DNA of 54,180 nt from JACNIZ01 sp964344765. Its GTDB lineage: Bacteria; Planctomycetota; UBA1135. Positions 38,076-46,075 of the stretch are shown piece after piece. Position 1 is the first letter of the stretch. Each line of letters starts with the position of its first letter. The DNA is taken from NCBI GenBank assembly GCA_964344765.1, contig CAYFOM010000033.1, forward strand, positions 1 through 54,180, written 5' to 3'. A model generated the notes under the pieces. The model did no database searches, was not told where the DNA came from, and saw only the letters and a program-made list of their open reading frames with translations. The position numbers were made by a program, and so were the translations under genes.

Positions 38076-40706
38076 TTATTCGCCGAAGGTCATTCCGTCG
38101 AAGTAGAAGGTCTCGCCGGGATCTAATTGCGCGGTGACGAAAATGCGAACCGGCTGCATCGGGAATTCGACGAGGATGTCGCGGTTTGCCCACTTGGTCG
38201 AGTTCAAATCGACGGTCAGAGTTTGCAGCAGCTGGCCGGTCCAGTAATTCTCGACGTGCAGATTCACCGATCCGCAATCGGGTCCGCGAACCGTGTGCAA
38301 CACAACGCCCTCTGCGTATTCGTTCGCAGTCACGTAGGAACCATCCACGTCGGTGTGATGCACGCTGACGTCGATAAATTCCAAATCGGTGTCGGCCGCG
38401 GTGCTTTGAATGTTCATCAAATCCCACCGCCACGTGCGCAACGACTCCGGGTTGTCGGGATGATTGGGCGAGTAGTAATTAAATTCAGCCGCTTCGTTGT
38501 CACGTACCAAAGGTTGGTCGTGAACTTGCCAACTCATGCCGGGTAGGTCTTGGCCGATTACCAAACCGGATTGCGCACCGGCGATGATGGTTGGATCGTT
38601 GGCGAAGTCGGGCGCTAACGAGAAGGTCGTCAGCCAAAGATTCGGGAAGTTTGTGCCGACTTCGGTCCACGCGGGCGCGGGCTGCGACAGATCGATCTTG
38701 CGAATGCCGGAAGTGAAGGTCGCGAGGTAAACCGTTTGCGTTGCGGCAAAGTTCGATGGGCAAGCAATGCCGACGACGGTGCCGTCGCCTAAACCTGCGG
38801 CGTATTCATTCAACACCGGGTTGCCCGGCTCATCGATGAACTCGTAGAAGAACGGCGCTTTTTCTGTGGAGACGAAGATGCGCGGCAAACCAGGTGTGTT
38901 GGAATCGCGGTCGTAGTCTTCAGGGATGGCAATGCCGGTCACCCATGAAGGGAAAGTATGAATTAATTCCCACTTGCCGGCGTTGTACTTAAACAACCAT
39001 TTACTGCGCGCGGCATAAACGTCGGCGGCACCTGTCAGATCGCTTTCGACGAAGGTCGGCGCAATTTTGATGTGACGCATGTACGGCGCAACTCCGCCGG
39101 ATGTGGTTTCGTCGAGCTTGGTGAAGCTCAAGCCGCCGTCGTCGGTGACGTAGTTGCTGGTGCCTTGACTGGAGGTCGAAAAGAAGAACACCTGATCGGA
39201 ACCCGGCGTGCCGCGGCCGTCGAATTGCGGCGAGTAGGCGAAGGAACGCACGTATCCGACTTGGCGTTCAATCGGGATGTTTTTCCAACCGTAGGATTGA
39301 TGCGGATTCACCGCGCCAAGCACCGGATCAAACCAGAACGACAATCCACGCGCGCCGCCGACCAGCATCATGCCGTCGTCGGCCATGCGCGGTGAGCAGT
39401 CGATTTCGTCCACGTAACTGCTGGCACCGTTCGGCAGCAACGTGACCTCATTCGTGTTCACGTTTTGCATCCAAGTGCCGGAGCCATAACTACCGGCAAC
39501 CGCAATTAACTCACCAGCGGCGTTGTAGTACGAATCCAGACCGCGCACTTGTGAGGTTGGGCGAAAGCTGCGACGCATCCAATGTAACCCTTCGTTATTG
39601 GTGTAGTACAAACCTTCGGATCGGCCAAAAACAATTTGGCCATCGCTAGCGAAGGTCGGCGATACGGCGAAGTCGTGAATCAGCGCGCGACCATGTTTCA
39701 CCGTTTCGGCGGAATCGGATTCCATCGCAAAATCCTGTGCAGTGCCGTAGTCGCTCCAAGTTGCGCCACCGTCGGCGCTGCGCAAAACACCGACGCTATT
39801 CGCAAGTGAAACAAAGTGCGGATGTTCATACACCGAAACCAACAGCCAACTTTGTCCGCTAGGCCCAATCGGCGTGCTTTCCATCGATCGAACCGACGAC
39901 GTCACCTGGTGAACCATTTGGAAGCTCGCGCCGAAATCGGCTGAGTGCCAAATGTGTCCTTCATCGCCACTGAAGCTGGAAGTATCCGCCTGCGAAGTGG
40001 CCAACGCCATTGTTCCCGAACTGGCAAAATCGTGCGAAAAAGTAATCGCAGTGATGCGCGGATCATCCCAATTCGGACCTGGCGTCGGGAATTGCGGATG
40101 CACCTGCCACGCGCGTCCGCCGGTTTGGCTGTAATAAAGCACGCCTTGAAACGACGCCACAACCATGCGGTTCGGACCCGGAGCAGCGGTTTTATCAAAG
40201 TTGGGGACGACTGCAATTTGCCCGCGCTCGTCGGCCAAACCGGAATCGAGCAACATGTCCCACGACTGCGTATCGCGATTCAACTTCCAAACTTGGCCGA
40301 GCTTGTTCACCATGAACAGCGGCGCGCTATTGCCCGCCGTCGGCACGCTCATTTGGCACGCCCAGCGTTCACCCTCGCCGATCGGCAAGCCGGCGTTGAA
40401 CGGTTGCACCACGTCGGTGAGCGGCTCGTAACTCCAGATCCCTGCGTCGGTGCCGATCAAGAAGCGCGGCGTTGCAGGGTGCGGATCCCAAATGACGACG
40501 TCGGGTCGGCCGAGTTCGATGCCGGCACCGGCGACCGGTTGCCACGACAAACCTTCGTCGCGGGTACGCAAAACACGGCACTCGCGTTGCGTGGCGATGA
40601 CGGTTTCAATCTGGCCGTTGGGCAACAACGCGCTGGCTACGCCGTGCGCATTGTCGTGGGGAACGTGAAGAAGGGGGAGGGAAAGAAGTAAAGAAAGTGG
40701 TGGCAT
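38076..40706 (-). CDS. Large secreted beta-propeller protein (BNR/Ycf48-like repeats), paralogue 1
   Basis: The 876-residue protein has a signal peptide and multiple propeller repeats of the 'SxDxGxTW' Asp-box class, for example RTRDEGLSWQPV, LRSADGGATWSDYG, NEGLHWMRRSF and DDGGLSFTKLDE. Two seven-bladed propellers, as in Vps10/sortilin or xyloglucanase-type proteins, are likely. A C-terminal ~130-residue beta domain follows (VDGSYVTANEYAEG, MQPVRIFVTAQLDPGETFYF and DGMTFGE). No sialidase catalytic residues are evident, so carbohydrate or protein binding is as likely as enzyme activity. It is a clear paralogue of the protein at 43271, nearly colinear from the N-terminal VPHDNAHGVA to the C-terminal FDGMTFGE. 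ATG at 40706; a GTG one codon earlier is possible. Confidence 0.82.
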   Translation of the reverse strand: MPPLSLLLSLPLLHVPHDNAHGVASALLPNGQIETVIATQRECRVLRTRDEGLSWQPVAGAGIELGRPDVVIWDPHPATPRFLIGTDAGIWSYEPLTDVVQPFNAGLPIGEGERWACQMSVPTAGNSAPLFMVNKLGQVWKLNRDTQSWDMLLDSGLADERGQIAVVPNFDKTAAPGPNRMVVASFQGVLYYSQTGGRAWQVHPQFPTPGPNWDDPRITAITFSHDFASSGTMALATSQADTSSFSGDEGHIWHSADFGASFQMVHQVTSSVRSMESTPIGPSGQSWLLVSVYEHPHFVSLANSVGVLRSADGGATWSDYGTAQDFAMESDSAETVKHGRALIHDFAVSPTFASDGQIVFGRSEGLYYTNNEGLHWMRRSFRPTSQVRGLDSYYNAAGELIAVAGSYGSGTWMQNVNTNEVTLLPNGASSYVDEIDCSPRMADDGMMLVGGARGLSFWFDPVLGAVNPHQSYGWKNIPIERQVGYVRSFAYSPQFDGRGTPGSDQVFFFSTSSQGTSNYVTDDGGLSFTKLDETTSGGVAPYMRHIKIAPTFVESDLTGAADVYAARSKWLFKYNAGKWELIHTFPSWVTGIAIPEDYDRDSNTPGLPRIFVSTEKAPFFYEFIDEPGNPVLNEYAAGLGDGTVVGIACPSNFAATQTVYLATFTSGIRKIDLSQPAPAWTEVGTNFPNLWLTTFSLAPDFANDPTIIAGAQSGLVIGQDLPGMSWQVHDQPLVRDNEAAEFNYYSPNHPDNPESLRTWRWDLMNIQSTAADTDLEFIDVSVHHTDVDGSYVTANEYAEGVVLHTVRGPDCGSVNLHVENYWTGQLLQTLTVDLNSTKWANRDILVEFPMQPVRIFVTAQLDPGETFYFDGMTFGE

Positions 40707-40788
40707 CACTACAGAACTACAGTTCAGGGGGAGTGGCTAAAGTGCCGAGTGATGTCATAAACCTAGCATTTCTCCTATTTGCGGTCAG

Positions 40789-40794
40789 TAAAAT
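40789..40794 (+). promoter_or_regulatory. -10-like hexamer TAAAAT, 6 bases before the ATG at 40801
   Basis: Same hexamer and spacing as at 4410 and 30605; indicates leaderless expression of the HEAT-repeat gene. Confidence 0.45.
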
Positions 40795-40800
40795 CCAGTC

Positions 40801-43242
40801 ATGCCATGTCTCTCGCTGCTGCTTGCTGTTGTGACCGCTCTCCCCCTCCAAGGGGACCCGGCGAAGGACATCAAGTCGAAGGATTTCGAAGTGCGTCTCG
40901 CCGCCGTCGAGGTGTTGGCCGGCGGACACGACAAAGCGGAAAAACTGCTGGTCGGCGCGCTGAAGGATAAGGATTGGGAAGTTATGGAAGCGGCGGCCGC
41001 GGCCTTGGGTCGTTTGGGCGAAGCGCAGGGCGGCGGCAAGGCGTCGATGAATGCGCTGTTGAAACTATCGCTGGGTGGACCGACGCAACGCATTCGCGGA
41101 GTGGCGGCATCGGCGCTGGCTCAAGCTCACGGCGCGGCGGGTTATGAAGCGCTGCTCAAAAAGATGAGCGGTAAAACCGCGATCGAGGCGTCGCGGGCGG
41201 CGTCGGCGTTTTGGCCGGTGTTGGATGGTAAAGCCGAATTGAAGGGATTGGAGAAGATTTGGAACGGTAAGGAAAACGATCCCAAGGCGGCGGCGCATGC
41301 AATCGTGATGTTGGCGGGGCCAGCTCGTCCGGCGAAATTGCGCATGGTTTTGGAAGGACCGAGCGTGGTGGCTTCGGCGTCGGCATTGGAGGCGGTGGCA
41401 CAAACCGGCGATGTCGGCTGTTTGACCGATGTGCTGAGTGTGATCGATAAGCCCGCCAACGATTTGCTGAAACGGCGCGCAGTCTCGACCACGTTGGCCT
41501 TGCTTGCACAAGCCGACGACACCGAACCGCTGCTGAGCGAACTTTTCGACGGTTTGGAACAAGCGGATGCCGCCCACGCCGCCCCCCACTACGCGCGGAT
41601 CTTGACCAAAGCCGTGCACCGCGAATTCGCCGACGCCGACGACATCCGCAAGCGATTCTTGAAGGTGTTGGAGCAGCGCACTGAGATTCAGCAGATGCTG
41701 GTGCGTGCGGCTGTGGTCGATGCTTTGAGCAAGTTGAATGTTGCACCGTCTGCATCCGACCAAGCGACTGCAGGTGCGTTGGGTTTCCTTGGTGGATCCA
41801 GCGGTGGCGATCAAAGCGATAGCGAATCCACCGCCGGCGGTAAGTCGTCGGCGCATCCGGATTCGATCAAAGCTTTGGTCGAAGCCATTCGCAATGACCC
41901 AAGTTTCTTGGTGCGTTCGGCAGCCATCCGCAGTTTGGCGCGCATGCTTCCCGCCGACGACGTGGTGCGCGCGAACACTTTGATCGAAGCCATGCAAAAC
42001 GATCAAGCCGCGCGCAACCGCGAAGATGCAGCGGTTGCGTTGGGCGTGAAAGGTCAAAAACTGGCGGCGCCGGCGTTGATCAAAGCACTGCAAGATGAAG
42101 ACCGGTGGGTAGCCGTGGTTTCGGCGGTTTCGCTGGGCATGACTCAAGACCCTCGCGCGGTTCAGCCGTTGACCGATTTGCTGCAACACGAAGACTGGCG
42201 TATGCGCGGCGCGGCGCTGACCGGGTTGGCGCGCAGTTATTTGAAAGAAGCAGTACCACCGCTGATTTCGGGATTGGAAGACGTCGACGAAACGGTGCGG
42301 CGTACGGCTCATCAGCACTTAACTGCGCTGGCTCACCAACAGATCGAACCCACGGTCGAGGCGTGGACCGCGTGGTGGAATAAGGTCAAGCGCGCTTATC
42401 AGTTGTTCGACCCCGAAGAAGCCAAGCGACGCAGTGAAAAGTACGGCTATGCGGGTTTGGACGAACAAGGCACCGCAACCTTGTTTAAGGATCAAGACGT
42501 CATCGTATTCCAAAGTCGAGGAGACCACATGGAACACGTGTTGGATGCACTGAAGATCCAACACGAAAAAACTGCTTATGGAAAACTCGCCGAAGCCAAG
42601 TTGCATCCGCGCGCGGTGTTTGTCGTCAACTGCACCGGTGAAATCGATGCCAAAGACATCGATCGCATCGGCTGGTTTGTGCGTACCGGAGGTTACTTGC
42701 TCGGTTCATGCTGGGCGCTGCACGAAACCATTGCCCGCGTTTATCCCGGCGTCGTTGCTCGCTACAAAGCTCCCGGTGAAGTGATGGATACGGTGCAAGC
42801 GCAGTCGTGCGCACCGGACAGTCCGTTTCTGCGCGAAGTCTTCCCGCCGGGGGTCAAACCGATTTATTCGTTGGTCGGCGCGCACCTGATCCAGATCATC
42901 GACCCGCAACGCTGCGAAGTCCTGGTTGATAGCGCGCAATGCGCCGAGCGTTGGGGCAACGGAAACCTGGCGGTGTGGTTCCCGGCGGGTCACGGCATCA
43001 TTCTGGATTCGGTCAACCACTTCGAAGAACAAGGCCTCGGCAACGCGCCGTGGTTGAAGAAACCTGAGCAGCGCCAAGCTTTTGCCATGGATCACATGGG
43101 CATGAGTTACGAAGAGTGGCGTGAGACGCGCAGCGAAAAATACTGGAGCAAGGGCGGACAGGTCGCGCGCGAGGTGCTGGACCTATCGGTGTTCCGGTTG
43201 ATCAGTAACTTTGTTCGGCGTAAACGCATCTCGGGCGAATAG
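40801..43242 (+). CDS. HEAT-repeat protein with C-terminal glutamine-amidotransferase-like domain
   Basis: The 813-residue protein has a signal-like N-terminus (residues 1-17), then HEAT/PBS-type helical repeats to about residue 530 (KSKDFEVRLAAVEVLAGGHD, SFLVRSAAIRSLARMLPADD, DEDRWVAVVSAVSLGMTQD, HEDWRMRGAALTGLARSYLK). The last ~260 residues form an alpha/beta domain (VIVFQSRGDHMEHVLDALKI, RAVFVVNCTGEID, GGYLLGSCWALHETI) resembling the class I glutamine amidotransferase-like/DUF4159 fold often found on planctomycete surface proteins. The nucleophile-elbow position here is GSCWAL, so Cys could be catalytic. Function unknown; a scaffold with a sensing or hydrolase end is inferred. It lies between two paralogous propeller genes. 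Confidence 0.8.
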   Translation: MPCLSLLLAVVTALPLQGDPAKDIKSKDFEVRLAAVEVLAGGHDKAEKLLVGALKDKDWEVMEAAAAALGRLGEAQGGGKASMNALLKLSLGGPTQRIRGVAASALAQAHGAAGYEALLKKMSGKTAIEASRAASAFWPVLDGKAELKGLEKIWNGKENDPKAAAHAIVMLAGPARPAKLRMVLEGPSVVASASALEAVAQTGDVGCLTDVLSVIDKPANDLLKRRAVSTTLALLAQADDTEPLLSELFDGLEQADAAHAAPHYARILTKAVHREFADADDIRKRFLKVLEQRTEIQQMLVRAAVVDALSKLNVAPSASDQATAGALGFLGGSSGGDQSDSESTAGGKSSAHPDSIKALVEAIRNDPSFLVRSAAIRSLARMLPADDVVRANTLIEAMQNDQAARNREDAAVALGVKGQKLAAPALIKALQDEDRWVAVVSAVSLGMTQDPRAVQPLTDLLQHEDWRMRGAALTGLARSYLKEAVPPLISGLEDVDETVRRTAHQHLTALAHQQIEPTVEAWTAWWNKVKRAYQLFDPEEAKRRSEKYGYAGLDEQGTATLFKDQDVIVFQSRGDHMEHVLDALKIQHEKTAYGKLAEAKLHPRAVFVVNCTGEIDAKDIDRIGWFVRTGGYLLGSCWALHETIARVYPGVVARYKAPGEVMDTVQAQSCAPDSPFLREVFPPGVKPIYSLVGAHLIQIIDPQRCEVLVDSAQCAERWGNGNLAVWFPAGHGIILDSVNHFEEQGLGNAPWLKKPEQRQAFAMDHMGMSYEEWRETRSEKYWSKGGQVAREVLDLSVFRLISNFVRRKRISGE

Positions 43243-43258
43243 AACTCCATTCGCCCGA
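43231..43258. terminator. Hairpin over the stop codon of the HEAT-repeat gene
   Basis: TCGGGCGAAT-AGAACTCC-ATTCGCCCGA is a perfect 10-bp stem with an 8-base loop. The left arm encodes the last residues (SGE) and the stop codon straddles arm and loop. It sits between convergent genes and lacks a T-run, like the hairpin at 35331. Confidence 0.6.
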
Positions 43259-43270
43259 GTCGATCGGCGT

Positions 43271-45913
43271 TTACTGCTCGCCGAAGGTCATGCCATCAAA
43301 GGCAATAGACTCGCCGGTTGCGAGGTCGGCGGTCACTTTTATGCGCACCGGTTGGTAAGTGAACGGCACTTCGACCATCTCGTCTTTGATCGTCGGACCG
43401 TTGAGATCAACCGTCTTCGTGGCAACCGGCGCACCGGTCCAATAATTCTCGACTTCGATCAACATGCTACCCATGGTCGGCCCCGAGAAAGTGTGCACGG
43501 TGATGCCGGCCGCGTATTCATTACAAGTAATGTAAGACCCATCGTTGTTGGTGTACTCCACGTAAACGTCGACGAAGTCCACCTTCATATTCGGGTGTTG
43601 ATACGGCTGAATGAACACCGATTCCCACGGCCAAACGCGGCTGCCGTCGGGGTTGTTCGGTTTGTTGGGTTGGTAGTACTGGAACTCGGCGGCGTCGCCA
43701 TCGCGCAAAATCGGCGGCGACTCAATGGTCCAGTTGGAGCCGGTCGGCAAATCGGTACCGACCACCAAACCGCCCTGTGAACCGGCAAGAATTTGGCGGT
43801 CGTTGGCGAAGTCGGGCGACAGCACAAAAGTGGTCAACCATAGGTTGGGGAAGTTCTGGCCTACTTCTTCCCAAGCAGGGTTGGGCTGACTCAAATCCAA
43901 CTTGCGAATCCCCGACGAGAATGTCGCCAAGTACATGGTTTGCGACGCACCGAAGTCAGGCGGGCATTGCGTTTTGACCACTGCGGCGTCGCCCAAGCCA
44001 TCGTTGTATTCGGTTACTACCAAGCCGTTAGGCTCATCCAACACTTCTAAGAAGTACGGCGACTTCAAAGTGGAAACAAATACGCGCGGCAGCCCCGGCG
44101 TGCCCGGATTACGGTCGAAGTCGGTGGCCACACTGATGCTGGTAATCATCGTGCCGAAGGAATGCAGCAGTTCCCATTCACGCCCGTGCAATCGGAACAA
44201 ATTGCTACCGCGCGCCGCATAAACATCCAGCGGTCCGCGGTGATTGCCGACGGCGAAGGTCGGCGCAATTGCCAAATGGCGCATGAACGGCGCCGGTGCG
44301 CCCCCCACCATGGTGTCGAGTTTCTCGAAAGACTGACCGCAGTCCGTGGTAAGCCAGTTGGTTTGCGAACTGCTCGACGTCGAGAACATGAAGATCTGAT
44401 CCGACCCCGGAACTCCACGCGCATCGAAATTCGGCGAGAACGCAAAGGCGCGCACATAACCGAAGTTTGCCTTCATCGGGAAGGTCTTCCAGCCGTAAGT
44501 GCCAAACGGGTTCGGCGCTTTGAGCTTCGGATCAAACCACATCGCCAAACCGCGGGCGCCGCCGACCAGCATCAAACCGTCTTGGTTGAAGCGTGGCGAC
44601 ATATCAATTTCGTCGACGTAAGTGCTGGCGCCAAAGGTCAGCAAATCCACTTCACCGCTGTTGCTGTTTTGGAACCAAGTGCCGCCGCCGTAGCTGCCGG
44701 CCGCGCCAATTAAATCACCATTTGCCGCGATGAAACAATCCAAGCCGCGCACCTGCGTTGCCGGGCGGAATCCGCGCCGATGCCAATGCAATCCTTCGTT
44801 GTGCGAGTAGTACAACCCCTCAGAGCGGCAGTACTGCAACTCGCCGGTGGTTGCAAAATCAATCGGCACCTCGAAGTCGTGAATCTTTTCGCGACCGTGA
44901 CCGATTGTGAACGACGAATCGAACTCGAGCATGAAGTCCTGCGCCGAACCGTAGTCGTCCCAAGTTGCGCCCATGTCGGAGCTGCGCAAAATTCCGGTGC
45001 TGCCGGCCAAGCCGATGATCGCCGGGTGCTCCAACACCGAAGCCAAGTACCACTGATTGCCGCTTGGGCCGGTCGGCGTGCTTTGAATGGCGCGCACCGA
45101 CGAATCACCCTGATAGGTGATCAAAAAGTTTTGACCAAAGTCGGTGGACTGCCAAATGGTGCCGCTGTCCCCCGAAAAAGTGCTCGGGTTCGCCACCGAA
45201 GTCGCCAGCACCATCGAACCCGACGACGCGTAATCGTGCGAAAACTCGAGCGCGGTAATCAGCGGTTCGTTCGGCGCGGTTGATGGCGTCGAGAAGCTCG
45301 GGTTGATCTGCCAAGTGTTGCCGCCGTCAAGACTGAGGTACAGCACACCTTGCACCGCCGCCGCGACGGTTTGCTCGTGGCCACCCGGGGCCGATTCATC
45401 AAAATTCGGCATGACTGCGACCTGGGCACGCTCGTCGGCATAGCCGCTGTCCAGCGAGAGCTCCCAGGTGTCGGTGCTGCGATTCAGCCGATACACCTGC
45501 CCTGACTTGTTTGCGAGGAATACCGGCGCCGAGCCCAGGTGGCCGGCGGTGCTCAGCCTGGTCGCCCAGCGACCGTTTTCGTCGGTGGGCAAACCGGCGA
45601 CGTAGGTTTGCACGGTCTCGGCGACCGGATCGTAGGTCCACACCCCTTCGTCGGCTGCGATCAAAAAGCGCTGGCCGTCCGGATGTGGATCCCAGAGCAC
45701 GATGTCGGCGCGGCCGAGCTCGAGACCGGCGCCGCGAACGGGCTCCCACGATAGTCCTTCGTCCCTTGTACGTAAGACTTTACACTCGCGCTGGGTGGCA
45801 ATAATCGTCTCCACCGTTCCATTCGGAAGGTGGGCGGTGGCAACGCCGTGGGCGTTGTCGTGCGGAACATGAGGGGCGTTCAGCAGGGGGGAGAACAGGA
45901 ATAAAGAAAGCAT
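43271..45913 (-). CDS. Large secreted beta-propeller protein (BNR/Ycf48-like repeats), paralogue 2
   Basis: The 880-residue protein is colinear with the protein at 38076. Shared blocks include VPHDNAHGVATAHLPNG, IATQRECKVLRTRDEGLSWE, GAGLELGRADIVLWDPHPDG, QVRGLDCFIA, MLVGGARGLAMWFDPKLKAP and the C-terminal FDGMTFGE. Signal peptide from the ATG at 45913 (MLSLFLFSPLLNA). Asp-box repeats such as SLDGGNTWQI and RSSDMGATWDDYG indicate two propellers. Differences are spread over the whole length, so the duplication is not recent. An upstream in-frame start at 45967 would precede the signal peptide and is rejected. It is convergent with the HEAT-repeat gene through the hairpin at 43231 and divergent from the prolyl oligopeptidase gene. 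Confidence 0.82.
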   Translation of the reverse strand: MLSLFLFSPLLNAPHVPHDNAHGVATAHLPNGTVETIIATQRECKVLRTRDEGLSWEPVRGAGLELGRADIVLWDPHPDGQRFLIAADEGVWTYDPVAETVQTYVAGLPTDENGRWATRLSTAGHLGSAPVFLANKSGQVYRLNRSTDTWELSLDSGYADERAQVAVMPNFDESAPGGHEQTVAAAVQGVLYLSLDGGNTWQINPSFSTPSTAPNEPLITALEFSHDYASSGSMVLATSVANPSTFSGDSGTIWQSTDFGQNFLITYQGDSSVRAIQSTPTGPSGNQWYLASVLEHPAIIGLAGSTGILRSSDMGATWDDYGSAQDFMLEFDSSFTIGHGREKIHDFEVPIDFATTGELQYCRSEGLYYSHNEGLHWHRRGFRPATQVRGLDCFIAANGDLIGAAGSYGGGTWFQNSNSGEVDLLTFGASTYVDEIDMSPRFNQDGLMLVGGARGLAMWFDPKLKAPNPFGTYGWKTFPMKANFGYVRAFAFSPNFDARGVPGSDQIFMFSTSSSSQTNWLTTDCGQSFEKLDTMVGGAPAPFMRHLAIAPTFAVGNHRGPLDVYAARGSNLFRLHGREWELLHSFGTMITSISVATDFDRNPGTPGLPRVFVSTLKSPYFLEVLDEPNGLVVTEYNDGLGDAAVVKTQCPPDFGASQTMYLATFSSGIRKLDLSQPNPAWEEVGQNFPNLWLTTFVLSPDFANDRQILAGSQGGLVVGTDLPTGSNWTIESPPILRDGDAAEFQYYQPNKPNNPDGSRVWPWESVFIQPYQHPNMKVDFVDVYVEYTNNDGSYITCNEYAAGITVHTFSGPTMGSMLIEVENYWTGAPVATKTVDLNGPTIKDEMVEVPFTYQPVRIKVTADLATGESIAFDGMTFGEQ

Positions 45914-46062
45914 GGAAACGAGTTGGGAAGAATTGGAGGGAAAGACAGGACTCGAGACCTTAAGCAAAAAATATCACACTTAATGTCTCGCGACTCAACC
46001 ATTATAGACATAGACGGCGGGCCGCAAGCTTTGTTCCGGCTTCCGCGATTTGCGAGCGCGCG

Positions 46063-46068
46063 TATCAT
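46063..46068 (+). promoter_or_regulatory. -10-like hexamer TATCAT, 7 bases before the ATG at 46076
   Basis: Fits the same placement as other starts and supports 46076 over the far upstream frame start at 45923 (no signal peptide there). Confidence 0.4.
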
Positions 46069-46075
46069 CGGCGGC

